From the NCBI GenBank assembly GCA_045532715.1, contig JAZSGM010000026.1, forward strand, positions 1 to 5,402: a DNA stretch of 5,402 bases. Direction: 5' to 3'. The stretch is from RGIG2041 sp045532715. GTDB lineage: Bacteria > Bacillota > Clostridia > UBA1381 > UMGS1253. This document shows, piece after piece, positions 4,738 through 5,402 of this stretch. The translations under genes and the position numbers were made by a program. The notes below the pieces were generated by a model. It was not told where the DNA came from, made no database searches, and saw only the letters and a list, made by a program, of their open reading frames with translations. Position 1 is the first letter of the stretch, and every line of letters begins with the position of its first letter.

Positions 4738-5402
4738 TGCCTGTTCACCTTTTCTTCCTTGCCGCTCTTTAATGCTTTATCCAGCGCATTGATGATAAAT
4801 ACCGGTGCGATAAAATCCTCGGTGCTTTCCGGCTGGTCTTTGCCTAAAAGCAAATCATAAAACTCTTCAAACTCTATCTTAAAGCAACCTTCCAGAGAAA
4901 GCTTTTCAATCGGGAAGCCATCCTTGCAACTGATGGCTGCATAGTAGTCATAGCTTTCAGAGCTGTAGATGAGGTTTACATCGCAAGCATCATAGCGGAC
5001 AGTACAGTTAACGGTTCCGTTTAATTCGTGCGCAATGACGCTGTTTGGATAAAAGCCGAACAGCTCACACATCATGGCTACAAGGTGCTGCGAATAGAAG
5101 AAGAAATCACCATATGGATTTTTGAGATTGATTGGTGCACGTAAAACAGCACCGTATAAATTGCCATAGGTCTTCTCGGCAACAGCTATTTTAAGCTTTT
5201 GCAGCTGTGCAGGGAACTTTAATACAGAGCCGCCGCAGAGACGTACATTATGCTTTGCGGCGAGCGCCTTTAATTCAAGTGCATCTGCCTCTGTGCAGGT
5301 GATCGGCTTGTCGATAAACATCGGAATGCCGCTTTCGAAATACGGCATTGCGTATTTTAAGTGGTTGTCACCGTGACGCGCAGTTATAACGATGCCGTCA
5401 AC
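4734..5402 (-). CDS. Gfo/Idh/MocA family oxidoreductase, N-terminus beyond the window edge (partial)
   Basis: The frame is open to the right edge, so the Met at 5348 is internal and not the start. The 18 residues encoded before it read VDGIVITARHGDNHLKYA, the typical strand and helix preceding the EKP motif in this family. The motif itself is FIDKPI, with Lys at visible residue 32. About 65-70 residues, including the dinucleotide-binding loop, should lie outside the window. The C-terminal half is less canonical: where most members have GG-x-x-x-D-x-x-x-H, this one reads GDFFFYSQHLVAMM, keeping the His (about visible residue 106) but not the glycine pair. The protein ends NRQ, with the TGA overlapping the start of the next gene by four bases. 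The two oxidoreductases are thus co-translated and may act in one pathway or complex. They are divergent from each other, not a recent duplication. Confidence 0.88.
   Translation of the reverse strand, partial: VDGIVITARHGDNHLKYAMPYFESGIPMFIDKPITCTEADALELKALAAKHNVRLCGGSVLKFPAQLQKLKIAVAEKTYGNLYGAVLRAPINLKNPYGDFFFYSQHLVAMMCELFGFYPNSVIAHELNGTVNCTVRYDACDVNLIYSSESYDYYAAISCKDGFPIEKLSLEGCFKIEFEEFYDLLLGKDQPESTEDFIAPVFIINALDKALKSGKEEKVNRQ

Noticed and set aside
4734..5348. Complete 204-residue oxidoreductase starting at the ATG at 5348
   Set aside because: The frame stays open to the window edge, and the residues before this Met fit the conserved Rossmann domain of the family, so the Met is internal and the gene is cut by the window.

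Overview
The window looks like a piece of a Firmicutes chromosome, most likely from the class Clostridia. Base composition is moderate. Shine-Dalgarno sites are strong and purine-rich, one promoter is near-consensus for sigma-A, and the gene content fits: a YmfF/YmfH-type M16 peptidase locus, a SigB/SigF/SigG-type sigma factor and a Spo0E-like domain. Genes are tightly packed, with no gene-free stretch over 300 bases and no RNA gene, mobile element or CRISPR array visible.

Left arm, plus strand (1-2310): the last codons of an upstream gene, then a YmfH-like M16 metallopeptidase homologue with its zinc site intact, then lgt (prolipoprotein diacylglyceryl transferase). All are spaced as one operon. 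The Lgt protein does not end after its last membrane helix. It continues in frame into a cytoplasmic tail of about 55 residues whose last 38 residues read like a Spo0E-family aspartyl-phosphate phosphatase, including the SQ-x-LD signature. This Lgt-Spo0E fusion is the most striking observation in the window.

Middle, minus strand (2309-3723): a two-gene operon behind a near-consensus sigma-A promoter (TTGACG, 17-base spacer, TATAAT). The first gene encodes a single-pass membrane protein of unknown function. The second, overlapping it by 11 bases, encodes a short SigB/SigF/SigG-type sigma factor that appears to lack most of the sigma-3 domain. This operon and lgt converge on one bidirectional terminator at 2271-2310.

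Right arm, minus strand (3753-5402): two Gfo/Idh/MocA-family oxidoreductase genes joined by an ATGA stop/start overlap. The upstream one runs off the right edge, so its start and promoter are not visible. The operon ends in a strong hairpin terminator that begins inside the last codons. Substrates cannot be assigned from sequence alone.

The three blocks look like separate transcription units. The convergence of a Spo0E-tailed Lgt with an alternative sigma factor and its membrane partner is suggestive of envelope or developmental regulation, but that link is inference.
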